In this document: positions 44,015 through 52,976 of the stretch, piece by piece
Layout: each line of letters opens with the position of its first letter
How positions within the stretch are numbered: the stretch's first letter is position 1
Assembly: GCF_050611725.1 (NCBI RefSeq)
Contig: NZ_JBODJB010000001.1
Location: 434,001-498,000, forward strand
Length of the DNA: 64,000 bases
Source of the DNA: Ferruginibacter sp050611725
GTDB lineage: Bacteria; Bacteroidota; Bacteroidia; Chitinophagales; Chitinophagaceae
Direction of reading: 5' to 3'
Program-made: the position numbers and the translations under genes
The notes under the pieces: generated by a model
Databases searched by the model: none
What the model was told of the DNA's origin: nothing
Seen by the model: only the letters and a program-made list of their open reading frames with translations

Positions 44015-44863
44015 ATGAAAAAAGCGGTTTTTTCTATTCTTTTTACCGGCGCCCTCTTTCCATCCGTTTTTGCTCAGAATGAAAGTATTCAGCAAAAGGG
44101 AGATATTGGCTTCACTATTGGTGCCTCCCAATACTTCGGCGACCTTAATCCAAGGTCTTCGATAAAAAATATTAAACCTGCCTTCGGGATATTTTATCGT
44201 AAACAGTTTACCAATTACTTAGGGCTTCGTATCAGTGGACATTATACGGAACTTGGCTTTAGCGATGCCGACAGCAAAGCTCCATTTCAACAGGCAAGGA
44301 ACCTTAGTTTTCAAACCAAAGTTTGGGAAGCAGCCATACATGGTGATTTTAACTTCTATAAATATGTACCCGGCGATCCGTCATACCCCTTCACTCCATA
44401 CATTACATTTGGCCTAGGTGTATTTGGTTTTAATCCGTATACTGAATTGAATGGCGACAAAATATATTTACATGACCTTGGTACCGAAGGACAAAACATC
44501 GGCTATGCAGATGCATCCGGCAAAAAACGCAAACCTTATAAAAAAACAGCCGTTTGTATGCCTTTTGGTATTGGTGTGAAGTACAACGTAAGCAAAAATC
44601 TAAATTTATCTTTTCAGATAGGACAACGGTTAACACTAACTGATTATCTGGATGATGTAAGTACTACTTATGTTGGTGCCGACAAATTTGGCGGAGAACC
44701 TACCGCTACTCAATTACAAGATAGAAGCCTTGAGGTACAGCCCACAGCCATTGGTGTTGAGGGCAGACAAAGAGGCTGGAGTAAACAAAAAGATCAGTAT
44801 ATGATTGCTGAAATAGGCATTTCTTTTAATATCAAAAGCTATCGCTGTCCTAACAGCTATTAA
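44015..44863 (+). CDS. PorG-like outer-membrane protein (DUF6089)
   Basis: 282 residues from the ATG at 44015 (MKKAVFSILFTGALFPSVFAQ, signal peptide). GDIGFTIGASQYFGDLNPRSSIKNIKPAFGIFYRKQFTNYLGLRISGHY and the later strands FTPYITFGLGVFGFNPYTEL, MPFGIGVKYNVSKNLNLSFQIGQRLTLTDYLDDVST follow the DUF6089 family, which includes the type IX secretion component PorG. Whether this copy acts in secretion is not shown here. It stands near nadK and Omp85, as in relatives, but the isoprenyl transferase and full bamA that I recall nearby in relatives are missing from this window. Confidence 0.85.
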   Translation: MKKAVFSILFTGALFPSVFAQNESIQQKGDIGFTIGASQYFGDLNPRSSIKNIKPAFGIFYRKQFTNYLGLRISGHYTELGFSDADSKAPFQQARNLSFQTKVWEAAIHGDFNFYKYVPGDPSYPFTPYITFGLGVFGFNPYTELNGDKIYLHDLGTEGQNIGYADASGKKRKPYKKTAVCMPFGIGVKYNVSKNLNLSFQIGQRLTLTDYLDDVSTTYVGADKFGGEPTATQLQDRSLEVQPTAIGVEGRQRGWSKQKDQYMIAEIGISFNIKSYRCPNSY

Positions 44864-44910
44864 TTTTTTCAGAAGATTTTAACATAGACTTATCGAAAAA
44901 AAATTAGCTG

Positions 44911-44918
44911 TATTTTTG
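44911..44918 (+). promoter_or_regulatory. Candidate -7 element of the L,D-transpeptidase gene
   Basis: TATTTTTG, 46 bp before the ATG at 44965; no clear -33 partner. Confidence 0.4.
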
Positions 44919-44964
44919 GTGGCACGAAGTTTGAAATATACTATTAAAATTTGTTCGATATAAA

Positions 44965-45576
44965 ATGAAAAACACCTGGTTTGCAAAACCCATCTTATTC
45001 TTGATCTGTATCTCTTTACTTGCTTTTGTTCCTCCAAAGAAAAAAAAGAAACGTACCGTTAAGAAAGCTGTCACAACTAAGCTTGTGTCTAAACCCCAAC
45101 CAAAACCTGCACCTGCGGTAGAAGATAGTGTTGAAAATCCTTACTACATTATTGTCGATAAAAGTGATTACGAATTGAAAGTATATGACGACGAAGGTTG
45201 GTATGCTACTTATCCGGTGGTTTTTGGTGGCAAAGACCTTGGTGATAAAATGAAAGAAGGTGATAAAAAAACACCTGAAGGAAACTACAAAGTGATATTA
45301 AAAAAGATCCACAATAAATGGGGACCGGAGTTATTACTCGATTATCCAAACCCTACCAATATTCAAAAATTCAATGAAAGAAAAGCAAAAGGAGTAATTC
45401 CAAAAAATGCCAGAATTGGTAGCGGTATTGCTATACATGCTACAAGACCGGAAGAAGAATGGACCGTTGATAATTATTACAATTGGACCGATGGTTGCGT
45501 TTCTGTAAAATACACAGAAATGAAAGATCTATATAGTTATATCCCTGTTGGCACTCCCGTTACTATTCAGCCGTAA
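44965..45576 (+). CDS. L,D-transpeptidase (YkuD family)
   Basis: 203 residues. A hydrophobic N-terminal segment (FAKPILFLICISLLAFV) and a Lys/Pro-rich linker precede the catalytic domain. YYIIVDKSDYELKVYDDEGWYATYPVVFGGKDLGDKMKEGDKKTPEGNYKV, IAIHA (H158) and the catalytic TDGCVSV (C178) match the YkuD motif H-x(n)-S/TxGCh. It makes 3-3 peptidoglycan cross-links or attaches proteins to the wall. It converges on the histidine kinase gene. Confidence 0.92.
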   Translation: MKNTWFAKPILFLICISLLAFVPPKKKKKRTVKKAVTTKLVSKPQPKPAPAVEDSVENPYYIIVDKSDYELKVYDDEGWYATYPVVFGGKDLGDKMKEGDKKTPEGNYKVILKKIHNKWGPELLLDYPNPTNIQKFNERKAKGVIPKNARIGSGIAIHATRPEEEWTVDNYYNWTDGCVSVKYTEMKDLYSYIPVGTPVTIQP

Positions 45577-45594
45577 AATTTACCATTCACATTG

Positions 45595-46827
45595 TTACAT
45601 TGCAACCGACAGGTTATCATATAGCGGAATACAAACTTTAAAAGCTGTGCCTTTACTTAGTTCAGAAGCAACGCTGATATTACCACCAAATGATTCTACA
45701 ATGTTTTTCACTTTAGCAAGACCAATACCGGTTCCTTTGTTGCCGTAGCGGTCGGTCTTATCAAGTGTTTGCTGATCGTTGAATATTTTATTCAGATCGT
45801 TTGAAGCTATTCCTGATCCGTTATCAGATATATGAAAGTAATGATAGCGATGATCGGAGTCAGCAATAATTTCAATAATTCCCTTGGGCTTATCATTGTA
45901 CTTAATTGCATTGGTTATCAAATTTTGAAACACCTGTTGCAATGCTATCTCATCTATTGGCATAGTAGGAAAACTTCCTTTAATATTGATCTTTATATCT
46001 TCTGTGGGTGCAACCAGTGTTATCACTTTCTTTAAAATACTTAATGTGTCAACTTTTTTGTTTTCATCGATATCGTGTGATTTCTTTTTTGTTTTTGCAA
46101 ACATGTCGTTGATAAAATCAATCAATCCGGATGCACTGTTCTCTATCAATTCAATGTATGCTTCAGAGTGTTCATTCAATACTTCTTTAAAATTTCTTCT
46201 GAAACCTTTTGAAAGCATCGTGATATTTGCCAACGGTGTTTTCATATCATGCGATACGATCTTTACATACTCATTCAATTTATGATTGACTTTTTTAAGT
46301 TTCTCTTTTGCTGTTTTAAGATCTTTATTCTTTTTTCTCAATTCCATTGTTGTAATGGTTTGCTGAGCCAATGCTTTTAATGCTTCTTTTTGTTCCTCTG
46401 TCAATTCTTTTCTTTCTGCTCCTAATACACAAATAGAACCTAGCACAAACCCTTGTGGTGTTACCAAAGGTGCTCCTGCATAAAAAACTGCATTCGGTTC
46501 TCCGGTAACCAATGGGTTTGTGTTGTAACGATCATCTAACCGTAAGTCGGGAACAACATTTACATTGTGCGGATCAAGAATGGTATAATTACAAAAAGAT
46601 ATCTCTCTTGGTGTTTCTCTTAATTCGAACCCAAAAAACGATTTCACAAACTGCCTGTTCTCATCGATCAAAGTGATCAGCGATGCAGGTGTGTTGCATA
46701 TCTGCGATGCCATCTTGGTAATGAAGTCATATTCTTTTTCAGAAAATGTATCTAACAGTTCGTATTGATATAAGGCTTTTAAGCGACCGGCCTCATTTGC
46801 AGGAATAGGGTAAGACGCAATCTTCAT
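45595..46827 (-). CDS. GAF-domain sensor histidine kinase
   Basis: 410 residues, soluble. A GAF domain (about 20-165: ICNTPASLITLIDENRQFVKSFFG, APLVTPQGFVLGSICVLG) is followed by a coiled coil (KKNKDLKTAKEKLKKVNHKLNEYV), the HisKA box VSHDMKTPLANI (H193) and an ATPase domain with NLITNAIKYNDKP (N box), HISDNGSGIA (G1) and GNKGTGIGLAKVKNIVESFGG (G2). There is no partner response regulator beside it. The signal is unknown and I see no chromophore cysteine evidence. Confidence 0.92.
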   Translation of the reverse strand: MKIASYPIPANEAGRLKALYQYELLDTFSEKEYDFITKMASQICNTPASLITLIDENRQFVKSFFGFELRETPREISFCNYTILDPHNVNVVPDLRLDDRYNTNPLVTGEPNAVFYAGAPLVTPQGFVLGSICVLGAERKELTEEQKEALKALAQQTITTMELRKKNKDLKTAKEKLKKVNHKLNEYVKIVSHDMKTPLANITMLSKGFRRNFKEVLNEHSEAYIELIENSASGLIDFINDMFAKTKKKSHDIDENKKVDTLSILKKVITLVAPTEDIKINIKGSFPTMPIDEIALQQVFQNLITNAIKYNDKPKGIIEIIADSDHRYHYFHISDNGSGIASNDLNKIFNDQQTLDKTDRYGNKGTGIGLAKVKNIVESFGGNISVASELSKGTAFKVCIPLYDNLSVAM

Positions 46828-46947
46828 CTGTAATAGTTTAGGATTAGTATAAACGAAAAAACAAATCCATTGGATTTACGTATTATAACGAATTAAATAG
46901 AAGAAAAATTGTTATATATAACTATATTAACAAAAAAGAGTTGAGGC

Positions 46948-48144
46948 TCAAATAAAAAGAAGACTGCCATCGCCATAACTTAAGAACCTGAAATCGTTGT
47001 CTAATGCATACTGGTATATCCTTTCCCAATCCTTACCCACTGCGGCAGCTACGAGTAAAAGTAAGGTAGAATTAGGCTGGTGAAAATTGGTTACTATAGC
47101 CTTGGCAATTTTGAATTGATAGCCGGGGGCTATCAGTATTTGAGTAGATGTAAAAAGATTGGATATATGCTTTTTGTTCATCCAAAGTAACAAGGCTTTT
47201 AAAGAATCTTCAACAGATACATTTTTATTCAATTCATCATATACTTCCCATTGTGTTAGTTGCAAAACAGATGCACCGGGCTCGAGTATTGCTTTCACCC
47301 CTAACCAATACAAGCTTTCTATCGTACGCAAAGATGTAGTACCCACTGCAATAATCGTGTTGTCGATATTGGCCAAAATGTTTTCGATGGTTTGAACAGA
47401 CACATCTATCCACTCCGTATGCATTTCATGCTCCTGCATTATTGCCGCTTTTACCGGTTTAAAAGTACCGGCCCCAACATGAAGCGTAACATATACTTTT
47501 GAAATATTTTTTTCGTTAAATGATGAAAATATATTTTCAGTAAAATGCAATCCGGCTGTAGGTGCTGCTACCGATCCATCATATTTGGCATATACCGTTT
47601 GATATCTTTCCGCATCTTCTATATCCGTATCTCTTTTGATATATGGCGGTAAAGGAATTTTTCCTGCCTTTTCAATAAGCTCCGCAAATGTTGCTCCCCC
47701 ATCCCAATTAAATTCTACCACGTAAGCATCATTCAATTTTTCCTTCAGTTCAATCTGCAATTTGCAATCTGCAATTTGTAATTCAAGATATTGTTCTTTC
47801 CATTTACTCACCCCACCAATAAAACATTTCCACCGAGTGGTTGCTGTTGCTGTTAATGCCGTTGTATAATCTGTTTGCCATGGTTCTAATAAAAATATTT
47901 CTACAATACCTCCGGTGGGCTTAGTAAACAATACTCTTGCATTGATCACTTTGGTATTATTAAAAACAAGCAAACTTTTTTCCGGAAGATGTTGTGCAAT
48001 ATTTTTATAAACATCTTCTTCTATCAATCCATTTTTATAGATCAATAGTTTGGATGCATCTCTTTCCGGTAACGGATGCGCCGCAATTCTATCCTGTGGC
48101 AACAGATAAGTATATGCTTCTATAGAAATTTGTTGAGGATGCAT
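46948..48144 (-). CDS. queA: tRNA preQ1 ribosyltransferase-isomerase
   Basis: 398 residues. YLLPQDRIAAHPLPERDASKLLI, NNTKVINARVLF, YQTVYAKYDGSVAAPTAGLHFTENI, VTLHVGAGTFKPV and ILIAPGYQFKIAKAIVTNFHQPNSTLLLLVAAAVG are QueA. It transfers ribose from S-adenosylmethionine to preQ1 at tRNA position 34. A perfect 14-bp tandem duplication (47751-47778) has produced an unusual segment, LQIADCKLQIELK. It is the last gene of an acs/hydrolase/queA series. Confidence 0.96.
   Translation of the reverse strand: MHPQQISIEAYTYLLPQDRIAAHPLPERDASKLLIYKNGLIEEDVYKNIAQHLPEKSLLVFNNTKVINARVLFTKPTGGIVEIFLLEPWQTDYTTALTATATTRWKCFIGGVSKWKEQYLELQIADCKLQIELKEKLNDAYVVEFNWDGGATFAELIEKAGKIPLPPYIKRDTDIEDAERYQTVYAKYDGSVAAPTAGLHFTENIFSSFNEKNISKVYVTLHVGAGTFKPVKAAIMQEHEMHTEWIDVSVQTIENILANIDNTIIAVGTTSLRTIESLYWLGVKAILEPGASVLQLTQWEVYDELNKNVSVEDSLKALLLWMNKKHISNLFTSTQILIAPGYQFKIAKAIVTNFHQPNSTLLLLVAAAVGKDWERIYQYALDNDFRFLSYGDGSLLFI
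47751..47778. repeat. Perfect 14-bp tandem repeat inside queA
   Basis: CAATCTGCAATTTG occurs twice in direct succession. Since 14 is not a multiple of three, the two copies are read in different frames. Confidence 0.95.
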
Positions 48145-48152
48145 GTGTTAAA

Positions 48153-49097
48153 TTACTGTTGCAAAAATTGACGTATTTCGGTTATCCACTTATTGTTTTC
48201 TTTCGCACAAAGACTTTCGTGACCACACTCTTCGTAAACAACTAATTTTTTATCGGTTGCAATATTAGCATAAATTTCGTCGATCTCTTTTTTGGTAACC
48301 CTGGGATCATTTTTGCCCCATTGCAATAAAACCGGTGCTGTAATTTTCTTTGCATACGCAGAGGGCTTCATATTGAAGGCCCAAAATCCATGTTCAATAC
48401 CACCCCAAAATGTAAGCATTGTCGCCAATGGCTCCTGAGGCAAATGCATCATACTTAATTTTCCTTCAACAGCATCGAGCAGACTGCCAAAAGGCATTTC
48501 CAAAATAATTTTTGAAGGTCTTAATGCATGATCATTTACTGCTTTTGTTATAGCAGCAGCTCCCATTGAAACACCCCATAACACTGTGTTCTTTTCTCCT
48601 AAAGATTGAATATAATCGTATGCCAGTTTTACATCTTCAGCTTCGTAATACCCTATACTAGTTGTATTCCCTTCACTGCCGCCATGTGCTCTGAAATCGA
48701 TCAATAATGTGTTATAACCAAGTTTGAGCAAATTACCCGATTCGGGTAAAACGCCGGTTTTATTGCTATGATGGCCATGAAAGAGTATCACAGTTCCTTT
48801 TGGGGTACTGTCTGTTTTAAAATACCAGCCTTCTAATTTGAGACTATCCTTTGTTGTGAGTAACACTTTTGTTACCGTAGAATCGGGGGTATATTTATTT
48901 ACAAGCTTTGTGGCATTGAGCCCGAACAAAATATCTTTTGTTTTATCCCAACTTGTTTTTTCAGTTTCATGTTTCAGTTTCATTGTTGAAGCATCATATA
49001 CATGAGTGAGTTTATAGGCATGCAAGGCCACCATGAAATTAGCCAGTACAAAAAGAATGACTACAGTTCTTAAAAAAAATTTGAGAGGTCTGTTCAT
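48153..49097 (-). CDS. Alpha/beta hydrolase, membrane-anchored
   Basis: About 314 residues from the ATG at 49097, four bases after the acs stop; the longer reading overlaps acs. An N-terminal hydrophobic helix (FFLRTVVILFVLANFMVALHAY) anchors it. GTVILFHGHHSNKTG, nucleophile LWGVSMGAAAITKA (GVSMGA), QWGKNDPRV (Asp) and ECGHESLC (His) form the triad. The substrate is unknown. It lies between acs and queA and is probably cotranscribed. Confidence 0.88.
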   Translation of the reverse strand: MNRPLKFFLRTVVILFVLANFMVALHAYKLTHVYDASTMKLKHETEKTSWDKTKDILFGLNATKLVNKYTPDSTVTKVLLTTKDSLKLEGWYFKTDSTPKGTVILFHGHHSNKTGVLPESGNLLKLGYNTLLIDFRAHGGSEGNTTSIGYYEAEDVKLAYDYIQSLGEKNTVLWGVSMGAAAITKAVNDHALRPSKIILEMPFGSLLDAVEGKLSMMHLPQEPLATMLTFWGGIEHGFWAFNMKPSAYAKKITAPVLLQWGKNDPRVTKKEIDEIYANIATDKKLVVYEECGHESLCAKENNKWITEIRQFLQQ

Positions 49098-49101
49098 TAT
49101 T

Positions 49102-51036
49102 TTAAACCCTTCCGTTTTTGATCTCATCCACTACCCCGGGATCAAGCAATGTAGACGTATCGCCTAAGTTCTGCATTTCGCCTTCGGCTATTTTTCTTAA
49201 AACCCTACGCATGATCTTACCGCTACGGGTTTTGGGTAAGCCGCTTACAAATTGAATTTTATCAGGCTTTGCAATAGCACCAATTACTCTTGTTACTGTT
49301 TGCAAAATATCCTTTCTGGTTTGTTCTTCGCTTTCATGCTGACTGCAGATCACATAGGCATAAATTCCTTGTCCTTTGATATCATGCGGATAACCAACTA
49401 CGGCACTTTCCACTACACCGGTATGCATGTTGATTGCATTTTCAACCTCTGCCGTACCAATACGATGACCACTTACATTCAACACATCATCTACCCTTCC
49501 GGTAATTCTGTAATTGCCATTGGCATCTTTCAATGCACCATCGCCTGTGAAATATAAATTTTCGTAGGTAGCAAAATAATTGGTTCTGCATCTTTCATGA
49601 TCGCCATAAGTGGTACGTAATATACCCGGCCACGGAGCTTTGATACAAAGATTCCCTTTTATAATACCATGTTCATCTTTTTCTGTTACTTCTTTTCCTT
49701 GTTCATCAACCAATATTGGTTGCACGCCCGGCATGGGTAATGTAGCCCAACTTGGTATAGCCGGAGTAACGCCTGCTAAATTTGAAATAAGTGTACCACC
49801 CGTTTCTGTCTGCCACCAGGTATCTACAATCGGAGATCTTTTTCTTCCGATATTTTCATCATACCAATGCCATGCTTCTTCATTGATGGGTTCACCAACT
49901 GTGCCCAACACTTTTAATGAAGAAAGATTCTTCCCTTTCAATGGGTCGGCACCAAAACCCATTAAGCTACGTATAGCTGTTGGTGCAGTATACAAAATAT
50001 CTACCTTATGCTTATCCGTTATGTCCCAGAATCTTCCTGCATCGGGATAAGTAGGAATACCTTCAAACATCAATGATGTAGCTCCTGCACTTAACGGACC
50101 ATAAACGATATAACTATGCCCTGTGATCCAACCTATATCTGCCGTACAGAAATGTACTTGTCCGGGTTGGTATTGAAAAATATTTACAAATGTGTAATTG
50201 GTCCACACCATATAACCTCCAATAGTATGCACCACTCCTTTTGGTTTTCCTGTACTGCCCGATGTATATAAAATGAACAATGGATCTTCTGCATCCATTT
50301 CTACTGCAGGAAAAGAAACCACACCATCTTTTTCAATTTGCGTTTCAGCATGTTCCATTTCATCTTCCCACCACACGTCTCTTCCTTTGAGCATTGCAAC
50401 TGGTGTTCTTGTTCTTGTATAAACGATCACACGTTTTACAGTTTTATTTCCAACCAATGCATCGTCGATCACACTTTTCAATGGAATGTCTTTTGCTCCA
50501 CGATAAGCTCCATCGCAGGTTACAATGAATGCTGCTTTTGCATCTTCTAATCTGTCAGCAATACTTTGTGCGCTGAAGCCACCAAAGATCACACTGTGAA
50601 TAGCGCCGATCCTTGCACAACCTAAAACCGCATACGCCAACTCAGGTATCATACCCATGTATATACAAACTCTATCTCCTTTTTTTACACCGTTATTAAT
50701 CAACACTTGTGCAAACTGACAAACTCTTTTATGCAGACGATTATAGGTTACCGTTCTTACTCTCTCTTCAGGATTGTTGGGCTCCCAGATAATAGCAGGC
50801 TTATCTCCCATTGTTGCCAAATGACGATCGATACAATTCTCTGTGATGTTTAATTTACCGCCGGCGAACCACTCAATTTTTGGTTCTTTAAAATTCCAGT
50901 TCAATACTTTATCCCATTTCTTTCTCCACAGAAAATTTTCTGCAATTGCTCCCCAAAAAGCTTCAGGATCATCTACACTTTTTTTATATGCTTCTTTGTA
51001 TGCTTCTAAAGATTTGATTTGATATGGATATGACAT
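49102..51036 (-). CDS. acs: Acetyl-CoA synthetase
   Basis: 644 residues, standard for Acs. LFILYTSGSTGKPKGVVHTIGGYMV (phosphate loop), DIGWITGHSYIVYGPLSAGATSLMFEGIP, WWQTETGG and the C-terminal PKTRSGKIMRRVLRKIA with the acetylation lysine are all present. It activates acetate to acetyl-CoA. The divergent MHS transporter 96 bp away may bring in an organic acid such as acetate; that is inference. Confidence 0.97.
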   Translation of the reverse strand: MSYPYQIKSLEAYKEAYKKSVDDPEAFWGAIAENFLWRKKWDKVLNWNFKEPKIEWFAGGKLNITENCIDRHLATMGDKPAIIWEPNNPEERVRTVTYNRLHKRVCQFAQVLINNGVKKGDRVCIYMGMIPELAYAVLGCARIGAIHSVIFGGFSAQSIADRLEDAKAAFIVTCDGAYRGAKDIPLKSVIDDALVGNKTVKRVIVYTRTRTPVAMLKGRDVWWEDEMEHAETQIEKDGVVSFPAVEMDAEDPLFILYTSGSTGKPKGVVHTIGGYMVWTNYTFVNIFQYQPGQVHFCTADIGWITGHSYIVYGPLSAGATSLMFEGIPTYPDAGRFWDITDKHKVDILYTAPTAIRSLMGFGADPLKGKNLSSLKVLGTVGEPINEEAWHWYDENIGRKRSPIVDTWWQTETGGTLISNLAGVTPAIPSWATLPMPGVQPILVDEQGKEVTEKDEHGIIKGNLCIKAPWPGILRTTYGDHERCRTNYFATYENLYFTGDGALKDANGNYRITGRVDDVLNVSGHRIGTAEVENAINMHTGVVESAVVGYPHDIKGQGIYAYVICSQHESEEQTRKDILQTVTRVIGAIAKPDKIQFVSGLPKTRSGKIMRRVLRKIAEGEMQNLGDTSTLLDPGVVDEIKNGRV

Positions 51037-51132
51037 ACTCGTTGATTTATCTTTTTAAATGTATAAATATCGGTTTATTTATTTAACTAAAATACAGCAT
51101 AGTTAGTTATCTTACAATATAATTGCTTACAT

Positions 51133-52722
51133 ATGGGAAATGAAAATACCACCAAAGGTATTGGTAAAGTTATTTTTTCTTCTTCGTTAGGTACACTCAT
51201 AGAGTGGTATGATTTTTACATCTTTGGCATGCTGGCCAAAACCATCTCGGTTCAATTTTTTCCTGAAGGAAATGAGACTGCTGCATTGTTAAGCACTTTA
51301 GCAATATTCGCTGCAGGCTTTTTGGTCCGCCCCTTCGGTGCACTGGTATTTGGAAGATTGGGTGATATGATCGGCAGAAAATCTACTTTTTTATTAACGC
51401 TGGTTTTAATGGGTGGTTCTACGTTTTTAATAGGCTTGGTGCCATCTTATAAAGCCATTGGTATGGCAGCTCCATTATTGGTTTTATTATTAAGATTAGT
51501 ACAAGGCCTTGCACTGGGCGGAGAGTATGGCGGTGCCGCTACTTATGTTGCAGAGCATGCTCCGGCTAACCGAAGAGGTTATTTTACTGCATGGATACAA
51601 ACTACTGCCACATTGGGATTGTTTGTTGCATTGGGTGTGATCATGACAGTGAAAAACAATATGAGTGATGCTGCATTTACTGCTGAATGGGGAGGATGGC
51701 GTTATCCATTTTGGATATCAATTTTATTGGTAGGCGTTTCTATTTACATAAGATTGAAGATGAACGAATCTCCCATTTTTGCAAAACTGAAAGAAGAAAA
51801 GAAAACATCTGCAAATCCGTTAAAAGAAAGTTTTGGTAAGAAGGGCAATTTTAAAATGGTATTACTTGCGTTATTTGGTGCAGTAATGGGACAAGGCGTT
51901 ATCTGGTACACAGGTCAATTTTATGCTCAATCTTTTTTAGAAAATACAGTGAAGATAGAGTTCATGCAAAACCGTGAGATTCTTTTATGGGCAATTGGTT
52001 TGGCAACGCCTTTCTTTTTAGTGTTTGGATGGTTGAGTGATAAGATCGGCAGAAAATGGATCATGTTAACGGGGATGTTATTGGGTGTTATTTTCTACAG
52101 GCCGATATTTAATGAAATGTTGAAGAGTGCGAATGCAAAGGAATGGATGAAAGACAAAAGCAATATTGGTGATGGGGCATACAATGAAAATTTCAAGTCC
52201 GACACAGTTTTATTGAGTATTATTAACCATAAAGAAAATGTATGGACATACAAAAACTCAAGATTCAGTGAGAAAAGAAGCGATACAATTAAATTTACTG
52301 GTATTCTTTATCCTCCTCTAAGTGGGTTAGGTCCAACAAAACTTAGTGAATTAGAATCCATTGAAATTCCTGACATAAATCCAACTTATACAAATATTGT
52401 TCTTTCAGATGAACTCAAATACAAATTCATTTTCCTTGTTTGGATAATGATCATTTTTGTAACAATGGTGTACGGACCGATTGCTGCATTTTTGGTAGAA
52501 TTATTTCCAACAAAGATCAGATATACTTCAATGAGTTTGCCGTATCATATCGGCAATGGTGTGTTTGGCGGATTGGTGCCGTTCATTGCAACATTACTTT
52601 CAACAACATTTACCTCTGATCCATTGGTTGGATTGTGGTACCCGATCGGTGTGGCAGGATTGTGTTTTGTAATTGGGGCTTTGTATTTGAATAATAAAAT
52701 TGATAAAAATATTAACGATTAA
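51133..52722 (+). CDS. MHS-family MFS transporter
   Basis: 529 residues. The metabolite:H+ symporter pattern is clear: GTLIEWYDFYIFGMLA, FFPEGNETAALLSTLAIFAAGFLVRPFGALVFGRLGDMIGRKSTFLLTLVLMG, LALGGEYGGAATYVAEHAPANRRGYFTAWIQTTATLG. A hydrophilic insertion of about 110 residues (roughly 325-435, including FKSDTVLLSIINHKENVWTYKNSRF) interrupts the C-terminal half, which then resumes with FIFLVWIMIIFVTMVYGPIAAFLVELFPTKIRYTS. Divergent from acs and upstream of a small membrane protein. Confidence 0.9.
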   Translation: MGNENTTKGIGKVIFSSSLGTLIEWYDFYIFGMLAKTISVQFFPEGNETAALLSTLAIFAAGFLVRPFGALVFGRLGDMIGRKSTFLLTLVLMGGSTFLIGLVPSYKAIGMAAPLLVLLLRLVQGLALGGEYGGAATYVAEHAPANRRGYFTAWIQTTATLGLFVALGVIMTVKNNMSDAAFTAEWGGWRYPFWISILLVGVSIYIRLKMNESPIFAKLKEEKKTSANPLKESFGKKGNFKMVLLALFGAVMGQGVIWYTGQFYAQSFLENTVKIEFMQNREILLWAIGLATPFFLVFGWLSDKIGRKWIMLTGMLLGVIFYRPIFNEMLKSANAKEWMKDKSNIGDGAYNENFKSDTVLLSIINHKENVWTYKNSRFSEKRSDTIKFTGILYPPLSGLGPTKLSELESIEIPDINPTYTNIVLSDELKYKFIFLVWIMIIFVTMVYGPIAAFLVELFPTKIRYTSMSLPYHIGNGVFGGLVPFIATLLSTTFTSDPLVGLWYPIGVAGLCFVIGALYLNNKIDKNIND

Positions 52723-52731
52723 AAATATTTT

Positions 52732-52974
52732 ATGAATCAGTTGAAAAGAATAATGGGATTGTTGTGGATGTTGATCGCTCCTGTGATCATTTATTTTTTA
52801 GTGATGGGAGCTGTGCATAATATTGGCGCAGGCAAAAAAGATATTAATAATCCGGTTCCGTGGGTGATCATCATTACAATCTTTACACCCATTGCAATTG
52901 GGTTGATGATATTCGGATTTTATTCTTTGAAGGGAGAATATGATAAATTGCCTGAGCGTTCGGAAGAAATTTAA
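52732..52974 (+). CDS. Small two-helix membrane protein
   Basis: 80 residues with two membrane helices (MGLLWMLIAPVIIYFLVMGAVHNI and VPWVIIITIFTPIAIGLMIFGFYSLKG) and a charged C terminus (GEYDKLPERSEEI). Such small proteins (probably DUF6814) follow MFS transporter genes in Bacteroidota and may be accessory subunits. It starts nine bases after the transporter stop. Confidence 0.8.
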   Translation: MNQLKRIMGLLWMLIAPVIIYFLVMGAVHNIGAGKKDINNPVPWVIIITIFTPIAIGLMIFGFYSLKGEYDKLPERSEEI

Positions 52975-52976
52975 TT

